Under the pieces are notes generated by a model that was not told the origin of the DNA, ran no database searches, and saw only the letters and a program-made list of their open reading frames with translations. 6,033 nt of DNA from Saprospirales bacterium (GTDB taxonomy: Bacteria; Bacteroidota; Bacteroidia; Chitinophagales; Saprospiraceae): assembly GCA_003448025.1 (NCBI GenBank), contig DLXL01000506.1, positions 1 to 6,033 on the forward strand, in the 5' to 3' direction. Made by a program: the position numbers and the translations under genes. Every line of letters starts with the position of its first letter. Position 1 is the stretch's first letter. Of this stretch, positions 1 through 5,935 are shown piece by piece.

Positions 1-689
1 CAATAGGTTATGCGCTCTGCTGATTCATCAGTGCCGATCACATTATAATCCTCAAGGGCAAAGGACGGCTCGTCGGAAGAAAAACAGGCACTCGTGCTGC
101 CGAATACATCATCGTATTGCACGTTGAACATATACCGGTCTTTGCCTGCAGGGTCTTCAAAACTTACCTTGATCTCATAATACGGGACCACAGTGTCGAT
201 AATAATGACATTACCCAGTGAGTCGTAAGCACTGTAACTGAGCGGTTCCAGTATCGTATCGCTGATATAACACGCAGTGATGGGCACCTCAGTAGGTATA
301 ACGGTGCTCGTGGTCACGGTAGTGCGTCCTTCTGCTTCAGCCGTGAGACTGATCACATCACCGGGTGCTGCCAGAATACTCGCGGCATCCAAAATATACA
401 CGCCTGAACCTGTATGCTCGAAAGTGCCTGCTATGTCGTTATTGCGATACAGGGTGATGATGGCATCTTCAACAACCACATCCTCAAACCCGATAGCCAG
501 TGGATCCTGACTCAGGGTGACACGCAGATCGGCATCCGTACCGGGCTGAATGAAGCCGTTCACAACGAGTCGGTTCTCCTGTGTGTCGATGTCGAAATAC
601 ACGGTTTGCTGACATCCCGTGAACACCCAGCCGCTCGCGAACAAAAGGCCGGCAATAAGGATGGGATTATATTTTTTTCTTAACTGCAT
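1..689 (-). CDS. DUF4249-type outer-membrane lipoprotein, partial (C-terminus off the left edge)
   Basis: The reading frame stays open from ATG 687-689 to the window edge, giving 229 codons without a stop. The protein begins MQLRKKYNPILIAGLLF and has a hydrophobic signal segment ending in the lipobox FTGC, so Cys26 is the likely lipidated residue. After it come NRLVVNGFIQPG and VTLSQDPLAIGFED, followed by beta-strand-rich sequence. This matches DUF4249 family proteins of Bacteroidota, which are lipoproteins of unknown function usually encoded beside a TonB-dependent receptor, as here. The start lies one base after the receptor stop, so the two genes are co-transcribed. A second in-frame ATG at 705-707 would add six polar residues and overlap the receptor gene; the downstream start gives a cleaner signal peptide and is preferred. 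An extracellular substrate-binding partner role for the receptor is inference. The family call is fairly secure, the function is not. Confidence 0.85.
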   Translation of the reverse strand, partial: MQLRKKYNPILIAGLLFASGWVFTGCQQTVYFDIDTQENRLVVNGFIQPGTDADLRVTLSQDPLAIGFEDVVVEDAIITLYRNNDIAGTFEHTGSGVYILDAASILAAPGDVISLTAEAEGRTTVTTSTVIPTEVPITACYISDTILEPLSYSAYDSLGNVIIIDTVVPYYEIKVSFEDPAGKDRYMFNVQYDDVFGSTSACFSSDEPSFALEDYNVIGTDESAERITY

Positions 690-690
690 A

Positions 691-3036
691 TCAGAATTTG
701 AATTCATAGGAGATGTTTGGAATGATCGGGAATAAACTCACCTGCACATATTGATTCGTGTTTGTCCGGTAATCGTATTCCAGATATATGAAATACGGAT
801 TCAGACGACTGTAGGCATTATAGGCACCAATGTTCCAGGTGCGCGACCAGTGTTTTTTCTCTTTGTGAAATGCCACATTCAGGTCGAGTCGGTGATACGC
901 CATCATGCGATAGCCGTTGCGGCCCTCATAGGCATAGAGCGGTTCACCAAACTGTCCCTCATATTTGGCCACCGGCAGGGTGATGGGCTGTCCGGAAGTA
1001 TACACCCACGTGCCGGAAAATTCTATGCGGTCGTTGAGTTTGTAAATACACGCCACCTCAAAGTCATGCCTGCGGTCGTATTTATAGGGAAAGGTCTCTC
1101 CGAGGTTGATGGTGGGGAACCGGCGGTTACTCCAGGATAACGTATAGCCAACCCATCCGCTCAACTGTCCATATTTTTTCTGAACAAAGAATTCTGCGCC
1201 GTAAGCCCATCCTTCACCAGACTCCACCTTTTCTTCCCAGCCTTCCAAACCGTCAACCAGATAATTCGCTCCATCCAGATACTCAATGATGTCGTTCATC
1301 TTTTTATAATATCCTTCCACACTTACTTCGTATTCCTTTTTAAAGGAATAGGCTACGCCAATTGCCGGTTGCCATGCTCGCTGCGGCGGCACACTGTCAG
1401 TGGCCGGCACCCACAGGTCGGTAGGCAATCCGATACCGGAGTTGGTGAGGAGGTGAATATACTGTGTCATGGTGCTGAACGACGCCTTCAGCGAAAGATC
1501 AGGTGATAACAAATACCGGGCGCTGATGCGCGGTTGAATGCCGTAATAAAATGATTCACCCACGAAGAAGCCGGAAAGGTGCAACCCGTAATTCACTTTC
1601 AGCAGATCCGTTATTTCGTGGTCATTTTCGGCATACAGGTCTACTTCTGTCGCATAGATATTGGAAGCACCTACCGATATCGGCGGTATCTCAAAATCCG
1701 GATCATCGCTTTCAAATTCTGATGCACCCGGTCTGAACGTGTGATAGGTGATGCCGGCTCCGTATTTAATATAATGTTTAGGTGAGGGGATATAGTCGAA
1801 ATCATATTTCAGACTCCAGTCTGAGATCCCGGAATAATATTGAAAGCCAAAGTAGGTGTCGGGCAGTGTTTCCTGCTCATCCTTGAAATTGCTGAATATA
1901 CTAAAGGTGTAATCCGTGAAGGTGGCAGTCAGGTTACTGAAGGTCTTCTGACTGAACATATGGTTCCAGCGGGCAACGGCTGTGGCATTACCCCAGGCTA
2001 TTCCGCTTTCTTCCGTGCGATAGGTGTCTTCATCGTATTGATAATCATTGTTGAAGTATGCACGATCGCGCCCGAAATATCCGCTTACATACAATCTGTC
2101 CTTATCGGAGAATTTATGATTCACTTTGGCATTGAGATCGTAGAAATAATAACCCTGTGTGCTGTTCCCATCATTTTGTGATTGCATGATGGGCCTGGTG
2201 ATCAGGTCTATGTATGTGCGCCGGCCGGAAACAATGAATGCCGTTTTATCTTTTACGATAGGACCTTCGAGTGTCAGTCGCGAAGCGATAAGTCCTATGC
2301 TGCCTTCGCCGTGATACGATTGCATGTTGCCTTCCTTCATACGGATGTCGACCACACTGGATAAGCGCCCGCCATAACGCGCCGGGAATCCGCCTTTAAT
2401 GAGCGTTACTTTATTGATGGCATCCGAATTGAACACGCTGAAAAAGCCAAACAGGTGGCTGGGATTGTAAACGGGCGCATGCTCGACCAGAATCAGGTTT
2501 TGGTCATTACTTCCACCCCGCACAAAAAAGCCCGCTGTTCCCTCTCCGCCTGATTTAACACCGGGTTTGAGCTGGAGTACTTTCAGAATATCCACCTCTC
2601 CGAGGATGGCTGGCAGGAGTTTCGCTTCTTCCATAGAAATCCTGTCTACGCCCATCTGCACATTGTTAACTTTTTCCGTGGGATCATCCTTGCTGGAAAT
2701 CACCAAGACTTCATCCAGCGACTTGTATGAGGGTGACAGGGAGATGGCGAAAGGGGTCAGGTTATGGGCAGGGATGATTACGGTTGTGTCTCTATACCCG
2801 ATGAAAGCTACCTTGAACCGGTGGGTTTTTTCGGTAGCAGAAATCTGAAACTCGCCCAATTCGTTGGTGTAGGTGCCGGTGTTCTCTTCAGGTATGGACA
2901 CGGTGACACCTTCCAGCGGCTGACGGGAGAATTTGTCGATTACTTTTCCCTGAAGTACCAGGGGTTTTTGCGCAACGGCATAGCCCGTGCATGCAAGGCA
3001 CAGTATCAGCAGTAGGTTTCTTGGATTGATTAGCAT
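691..3036 (-). CDS. TonB-dependent outer-membrane receptor with carboxypeptidase-regulatory-like N-terminal domain
   Basis: This 781-residue protein imports an unknown ligand across the outer membrane using energy from TonB-ExbBD. Residues 1-22 form a signal peptide ending AVA before Gln23. Residues about 27-105 are a carboxypeptidase-D-regulatory-like fold (LQGKVIDKFSRQPLEGVTV, then TNELGEFQI and VAFIGYRD), typical of Bacteroidota receptors. The plug domain covers about 125-235, with the VRGG motif at 172-175, then APVYNPSHLFGFFSVFN and GGFPARYGGRLSSVVDIRMKEG. The remainder is a 22-strand-type barrel rich in aromatic residues that ends ISYEFKF with the terminal Phe expected for outer-membrane insertion. 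The length is near normal for this receptor type and I see no disruption. The DUF4249 lipoprotein gene follows after one base. No TonB box could be assigned with certainty. Two palindromes just upstream of the start may control it. The substrate cannot be read from the sequence. Confidence 0.95.
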   Translation of the reverse strand: MLINPRNLLLILCLACTGYAVAQKPLVLQGKVIDKFSRQPLEGVTVSIPEENTGTYTNELGEFQISATEKTHRFKVAFIGYRDTTVIIPAHNLTPFAISLSPSYKSLDEVLVISSKDDPTEKVNNVQMGVDRISMEEAKLLPAILGEVDILKVLQLKPGVKSGGEGTAGFFVRGGSNDQNLILVEHAPVYNPSHLFGFFSVFNSDAINKVTLIKGGFPARYGGRLSSVVDIRMKEGNMQSYHGEGSIGLIASRLTLEGPIVKDKTAFIVSGRRTYIDLITRPIMQSQNDGNSTQGYYFYDLNAKVNHKFSDKDRLYVSGYFGRDRAYFNNDYQYDEDTYRTEESGIAWGNATAVARWNHMFSQKTFSNLTATFTDYTFSIFSNFKDEQETLPDTYFGFQYYSGISDWSLKYDFDYIPSPKHYIKYGAGITYHTFRPGASEFESDDPDFEIPPISVGASNIYATEVDLYAENDHEITDLLKVNYGLHLSGFFVGESFYYGIQPRISARYLLSPDLSLKASFSTMTQYIHLLTNSGIGLPTDLWVPATDSVPPQRAWQPAIGVAYSFKKEYEVSVEGYYKKMNDIIEYLDGANYLVDGLEGWEEKVESGEGWAYGAEFFVQKKYGQLSGWVGYTLSWSNRRFPTINLGETFPYKYDRRHDFEVACIYKLNDRIEFSGTWVYTSGQPITLPVAKYEGQFGEPLYAYEGRNGYRMMAYHRLDLNVAFHKEKKHWSRTWNIGAYNAYSRLNPYFIYLEYDYRTNTNQYVQVSLFPIIPNISYEFKF

Positions 3037-3049
3037 CAGTTGTAATCAG

Positions 3050-3063
3050 GGAAGAATTCTTCC
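3050..3063. promoter_or_regulatory. Perfect 14-base palindrome upstream of the TonB receptor start
   Basis: GGAAGAATTCTTCC reads identically on both strands and lies 13 bases before the receptor ATG (3034-3036). Its position in the 5' untranslated or promoter-proximal region fits an operator for a dimeric regulator, but this is inference. A chance palindrome of this length in a given spot is unlikely, though not impossible across 6 kb. No cognate regulator can be named. Confidence 0.35.
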
Positions 3064-3067
3064 GTAG

Positions 3068-3079
3068 GTAAATGTTTAC
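3068..3079. promoter_or_regulatory. Second inverted repeat (GTAAA-N2-TTTAC) upstream of the TonB receptor
   Basis: The bases GTAAATGTTTAC form 5-base arms around a two-base centre, four bases beyond the 14-base palindrome on the side away from the gene. Together the two elements occupy about 30 bases of the short space before the receptor. A role as a regulator-binding site is inference. No clear Bacteroidota -33/-7 promoter (TTTG and TAnnTTTG) could be fitted here. Confidence 0.25.
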
Positions 3080-3091
3080 GTTGTTAACGGC

Positions 3092-3292
3092 TTAATACAG
3101 CGATACAGGGGGCAGCCGTAGCGCAATGACCCCGGGGATGGTGAGTACGCCAAACGGTGAAAGCAGGTATACGAGCATCCTAACGGGTTGCATGGACTGG
3201 ACGAAAGCTTGGGTATGGTTGATTTCAACCGCCGCACTGAAGTTCAGGAAGAGGCTGGTTAGCGTGGAGAGAACCATCCGGATGGTGCGCAT
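3092..3292 (-). pseudogene. Truncated DoxX-like membrane protein remnant
   Basis: A 66-codon frame starts at ATG 3290-3292, 15 bases after the stop of the upstream beta-barrel gene. The protein has two hydrophobic segments. Its pattern VLSTLTSLFLNFSA, then QAFVQSM, then LLSPFGVLTIPGVIALRL and PPVSLY, follows the order seen in DoxX-like proteins: a first membrane helix, a short loop with hydrophobic-Val-x-x-hydrophobic spacing, then a second helix with a Gly-Val-Leu start ending in a Pro-containing turn. Family members are about 110-130 residues with four helices. Here translation stops at TAA right after the second helix, and the following bases do not continue the family in any frame I tried. 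I therefore read it as a truncated remnant. It could instead be a genuine short two-helix protein or a chance frame. The family resemblance is from memory, not a search. Confidence 0.4.
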
Positions 3293-3307
3293 GTTCAGTT
3301 TGGTGGT

Positions 3308-3874
3308 TTAAAAGTTGAAGCCAAGCCGCAGGGAGCCAAGCATGAATGGAGATTCGCCGACCTCTTTGGTCAGTGTATTGTCCTCATAAATGGGCCAGGG
3401 ATTCGATTTATAGATAACACGTGCCATGCCGAATTGAGGCAGCACGTATAGTTTTCTTTTGGCAAATTCAAACTTATAGCCCGCATAGCCCGTTACCAGC
3501 CAGTCGAAGCTGTTGTAGGTCTTTCCCGTAGTTACGTGGTCTTCCAGTACGCCCAGTCCTGTGGTCTGCGAGTATTCCAGGTGAAGACCTTTCCAGAAGT
3601 ACTGGCGATACCCGCTGGCAATGCTGTAGTCGGCAAAGCGGCCCTCCGTATCGCGGTCCCGCGGGAAATCGATGTTGATTCCGCCATAGACGTCTCCCCG
3701 CAGTTGTCCGTTTTGCCAGAGCTTGATGACAAAATGTGTGCGTGTGGCTTGCACAAGAAATGGCCAAAGAATATCTGTTTCAAGGCTGAATTTGCTTTCC
3801 TTTTGTTCGGTCTGAGCAAAAAGGGATGTGGCTGCCATGCTAATAATTGCGAAAACGATAAGTGTTTTTTTCAT
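3308..3874 (-). CDS. Small outer-membrane beta-barrel protein, function unknown
   Basis: The 188-residue product starts MKKTLIVFAIISMAATSLFA, a clear signal peptide with predicted cleavage after Ala20 before Gln21. The mature part has alternating polar and hydrophobic residues with many aromatics (FVIKLWQNGQL, GYRQYFWKGLHLEYSQ, AGYKFEFAKRKLYVLPQFG) and ends LGSLRLGFNF, the terminal-Phe signature of outer-membrane barrels. The length suits an 8-strand barrel of the small porin-like or DUF3575-like kind seen in Bacteroidota, but I cannot assign a precise family. The frame is intact and has no competing start. It lies 17 bases after the end of a broken beta-barrel gene on the same strand and 15 bases before the DoxX-like remnant, so it probably shares their transcript. 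No promoter of its own is visible. Secretion and barrel form are well supported; a specific role is not. Confidence 0.85.
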   Translation of the reverse strand: MKKTLIVFAIISMAATSLFAQTEQKESKFSLETDILWPFLVQATRTHFVIKLWQNGQLRGDVYGGINIDFPRDRDTEGRFADYSIASGYRQYFWKGLHLEYSQTTGLGVLEDHVTTGKTYNSFDWLVTGYAGYKFEFAKRKLYVLPQFGMARVIYKSNPWPIYEDNTLTKEVGESPFMLGSLRLGFNF

Positions 3875-3890
3875 TTTTATTGTTTAACGA

Positions 3891-4541
3891 TTAAAAAATA
3901 TTACCTAATTGAAATCCGATATTTTCATTTTGAAACTGCACATTTCCTACATCATTTACTTAACACTGCTGCGAGGCTTTGTCCAATTCAATGGAAGCTG
4001 CTGGTGCGTACCGATTCTTATGCGGATACTGATATCCAGGCCCTATCGTGAATGAATTGTCAATAGCAAACTGATGATCAAATTCAAGGGCATCTGAATT
4101 CCTGTACTTTTGGATGAATTGGGAAGCAAAATTGTAATCGCCTTGCAGATATAAGCCTTGCGACGTTGATTTGGAGAAAGGAAAGTATTGGGCAGAAAAT
4201 GCGGCTCTCCAGCAATTAATAAACATCTCATCGGTGTTATCCCTTCGGGACGAAGCCGCTCCCAGCCCTTTAAACTTTAATCCGAAGTGAAGGTTGTTTA
4301 TATTTGAGTACTTACGATAAGCAGCAACCGAAAACATGTCCCCGCCACTTGTACTAAAGTTGCCAATATCAAACCCCTAATTTAGCCCTGATGAAAATTG
4401 CATAATACCATAGCCGGCCTTGAAATCACCATAGGTGAATTCATCTTTAAACTTACCCGCAGCGGCTGAATACTGTTTTTGAGCGAGTAATGACGCAGAA
4501 ATTGTTAAGAAAAATAAAAAGGATGGAATCGTTTTTCCCAT
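3891..4541 (-). pseudogene. Outer-membrane beta-barrel protein broken by two in-frame stop codons
   Basis: A single continuous frame of 217 codons runs from ATG 4539-4541 to TAA 3891-3893, interrupted only by TAG at 4377-4379 (codon 55) and TAA at 3960-3962 (codon 194). There is no frameshift. The first part gives the signal peptide MGKTIPSFLFFLTISASLLA, then FTYGDFKAGYGIMQFSSGLN. After the TAG the frame continues at once with GFDIGNFSTSGGDMFSV, then YFPFSKSTSQGLYLQGDYNF and DALEFDHQFAIDNSFTIGPG. After the TAA it ends NIGFQLGNIF, the expected barrel C-terminus. All three pieces are thus one former small barrel protein of about 216 residues. An ATG nine codons upstream (4566-4568) is possible, but the chosen start puts the signal peptide first. 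TAA and TGA end neighbouring genes normally, which argues against recoding. Two sequencing errors are possible but less likely than inactivation. Confidence 0.8.
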
Positions 4542-4570
4542 TTTTGTTGTATTCAAACTGAGCAACAAAA
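4542..4570. repeat. 8-base inverted repeat abutting the start of the broken beta-barrel gene
   Basis: The arms TTTTGTTG (4542-4549) and CAACAAAA (4563-4570) are perfect complements around a 13-base loop and end directly against ATG 4539-4541. In the minus-strand transcript this would form a weak AT-rich stem just before the start codon. It could affect translation or mark an operator; equally it may be chance in AT-rich sequence. Confidence 0.25.
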
Positions 4571-4613
4571 GTGAGCATTGAAATCCAGCAGATTATTAAC
4601 AAAAGTCAAGAAA

Positions 4614-5205
4614 TCAATTTGCCCATTTTTTTCTTAATCTGCGGAGGTGCTGGGTAGTTATTCCAAGAAGCGATGCTGTATATTCAAAACGGTACGCTTA
4701 AGATAATTTAACTGGAATCTATCATCGTTTTTTCTTATCCCGCAAATGCTGATTTTGATTGCAATGCTGCAATTCATTTTCCCATTTTGAAAAAAAATCG
4801 ACCATAATCCTTCTGAAAACATGAAACTATGTAATCAGAGCAGAAAACGCTTCCATTTCTTTTTTAGAACCAACTTTGCGTGTGGTTTTTTAATGAGCTG
4901 AAAGATTTTCATGAGCAGGGTTTTTCAGCAAAAAACCGGTCAGGGAAAAAATGAGATTGCTGGATGTTGCCAAACAAGGTTACCTCATTTCCTGCATCAT
5001 TAATGTTACAGTTTCAGTATAAAGAAGTAATCCTCATAAAAAGTCTGCTGGAATTCGGCATATCCATTATTTTCCAGGATGAACTTTTGACAGTATAAAG
5101 CCAGGCATATGGTTTAATCCGCCTGATTTTCTGTTTTGTATATAAAGCAGTACCGGCAATGCGTACTATGGAATAAGGGGTTTATCAAATCATCCTCTGA
5201 TTCAT
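4614..5205 (-). pseudogene. Heavily decayed Crp/Fnr-family transcriptional regulator
   Basis: Pieces in changing minus-strand frames line up in the order of a Crp/Fnr regulator. ATG 5203-5205 opens MNQR. At 5117-5197 comes a DLINPLFHS-type N-terminus. At 5009-5113 KFILENNGYAEFQ and DYFFIL resemble the nucleotide-binding roll (family pattern hydrophobic-Leu-x-x-Gly then Tyr-Phe-Ile-x-x-Gly). At 4912-5013 NINDAGNEVTLFGN and FFPDRFFAEKPCS match the family's DGxExT and FF-x-D-x-x-x-F-x-x-x-P-S. At 4838-4912 KIFQLIKKPHAKLVL matches the next strands. At 4661-4834 DDRFQLNYLKR matches the E-E-R-Y linker. At 4617-4697 YTASLLGITTQHLRRLRKKW is the helix-turn-helix. Removing one T from the run 4686-4689 yields VPFEYTAS, the family's R-V-P-x-x-Y-I-A-S. 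The span of 592 bases equals about 197 codons, the usual length. At least four frameshifts and in-frame stops (4835-4837, 5114-5116) make it nonfunctional. The helix-turn-helix piece is the strongest; the far N-terminus is the weakest. Confidence 0.72.
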
Positions 5206-5681
5206 GTTTTGGTCAGAATAATTGAGTAGATCGTATAGAGCAAAAAAGAGAAAAGAAATAAAGTCCATGGTAAAAGTATTTGTCTGTAAAAAAGTAACTT
5301 ATTTTTTTCAGATGATTTCATCAACGTGTCAATATGAAGAAAGTTGTACATAATTGACACAATAATTGCTGGTATACCAAAAAAATCTAATACAAAGTCC
5401 TTTTCAATTTGGTTGTTCATAATATGAGATACTTTTAGCATCATACCTGAATAAACTATTATGAGTGACAGGCCATTCAATAAAAACAGTTTTGTCAGGT
5501 TGTTTGATTTTACATCAGGAATTTTAACCGAATTGTGAATCTGAATAATCAATGAGGTTACAATACCAATAGTCCCTATTCTGAATAAATAGTCTCCTCC
5601 GGGGATGAAATGCATTTTAGCGATCCATCCGAGAAACATAATAAGGGCTGATACCTCAAATATTTTACCAGGAAAGTTCAT
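5202..5681 (-). CDS. Small multi-pass inner-membrane protein, function unknown
   Basis: From ATG 5679-5681 the product is 159 residues with about five hydrophobic helices, near residues 6-23, 30-50, 66-84, 96-115 and 133-155. It has no signal peptide or enzymatic motif. Helices 1-2 and 3-4 look like two copies of one unit: GWIAKMH (18-24) before GGDYLFRIGTIGI, and GMMLKVSH (79-86) before DFVLDFFGIPAI. The Gly-x3-Lys-x-(x)-His pattern recalls the helix hairpin of GldL-like Bacteroidota proteins (FKI-x-HWPG), but the resemblance is weak and no gliding or type IX secretion genes are present. The frame also allows a start at 5754-5756, adding 25 residues; I prefer 5681 because the extension is not membrane-like and overlaps other coding-like sequence. 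The stop overlaps the start of the Crp/Fnr relic as ATGA, suggesting they were once a coupled pair. The DNA is strikingly AT-rich. Confidence 0.7.
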   Translation of the reverse strand: MNFPGKIFEVSALIMFLGWIAKMHFIPGGDYLFRIGTIGIVTSLIIQIHNSVKIPDVKSNNLTKLFLLNGLSLIIVYSGMMLKVSHIMNNQIEKDFVLDFFGIPAIIVSIMYNFLHIDTLMKSSEKNKLLFYRQILLPWTLFLFSFLLYTIYSIILTKT

Positions 5682-5699
5682 ATGTTTATATTTAGATAG

Positions 5700-5825
5700 C
5701 GAGCTAATGATTATTGGGTTCAGGAACGATTTGGAATTGCCGATGCATATGCACAATCTGATATCGGCCCGGTAATGGACAATTTTATTTCATTCGGAAT
5801 TATGGATGACATAAACCTTGCCTGA
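5700..5825 (+). other. Possible coding remnant, C-terminal fragment of an unknown protein
   Basis: A plus-strand frame is open for 41 codons between TAG 5697-5699 and TGA 5823-5825, without a suitable start. It reads NDYWVQERFGIADAYAQ then DIGPVMDNFISFGIMDDIN, with balanced, protein-like composition that is unusual for random AT-rich sequence. It lies in the space before the membrane protein gene and would be antisense to that gene's alternative N-terminal extension. I do not recognise a family. It may be the tail of a lost gene or a chance frame. Confidence 0.2.
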
Positions 5826-5904
5826 CGAAAATTTAAGAAAAACATTTTTTCATTTTCTGCCAATAAACCGGATCTGAAACCTTTTAGCATACTACATTGT
5901 CAAT

Positions 5905-5928
5905 TCAGGTCAATCATTCACTGACTGA
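5905..5928 (-). terminator. Weak hairpin downstream of the right-edge gene
   Basis: On the minus strand TCAGTCA and TGACCTGA pair with one bulged base around a nine-base loop, starting eight bases after the stop of the right-edge gene. No U-run follows, so it is at best a weak or factor-assisted terminator or an mRNA-end structure. It may be chance. Confidence 0.2.
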
Positions 5929-5935
5929 TATAATT

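Noticed and set aside
277..683. Two plus-strand frames of 77 and 89 codons opposite the lipoprotein
   Set aside because: They are shadows of the DUF4249-type frame, which has a lipobox and family-like sequence.
751..2848. Several plus-strand frames of 60-129 codons opposite the TonB receptor
   Set aside because: The receptor is intact and strongly supported on the minus strand; these are open only because of its codon usage and show no coherent protein features.
3126..3311. 61-codon plus-strand frame opposite the DoxX-like remnant
   Set aside because: It has no recognisable feature, and the minus-strand reading matches a membrane protein pattern and operon order better.
3536..4051. 171-codon plus-strand frame crossing the small barrel gene and the end of the broken barrel gene
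   Set aside because: It is antisense to two minus-strand genes with signal peptides and barrel C-termini, has no domain-like pattern and changes character at the gene boundary.
3891..4541. Stop-codon reassignment or programmed readthrough in the broken barrel gene
   Set aside because: Two different stops (TAG and TAA) are involved, TAA ends neighbouring genes normally, and no other gene in the window needs readthrough.
4571..4612. Bacteroidota promoter (TTTG / TAnnTTTG) upstream of the broken barrel gene
   Set aside because: CACTTTTG resembles the -7 box in seven of eight positions, but no TTTG occurs at the proper distance; the nearest is about seven bases too far.
4964..5098. 44-codon plus-strand frame starting MLPNKVTSF and containing ILIKSLLEFGISIIF
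   Set aside because: It looks protein-like alone, but lies opposite the nucleotide-binding part of the Crp/Fnr relic, whose fragments continue co-linearly on both sides.
5744..5753. 10-base palindrome TGCATATGCA
   Set aside because: It is short, AT-rich and inside the ambiguous coding-like scrap; such palindromes are expected by chance in a window of this size.
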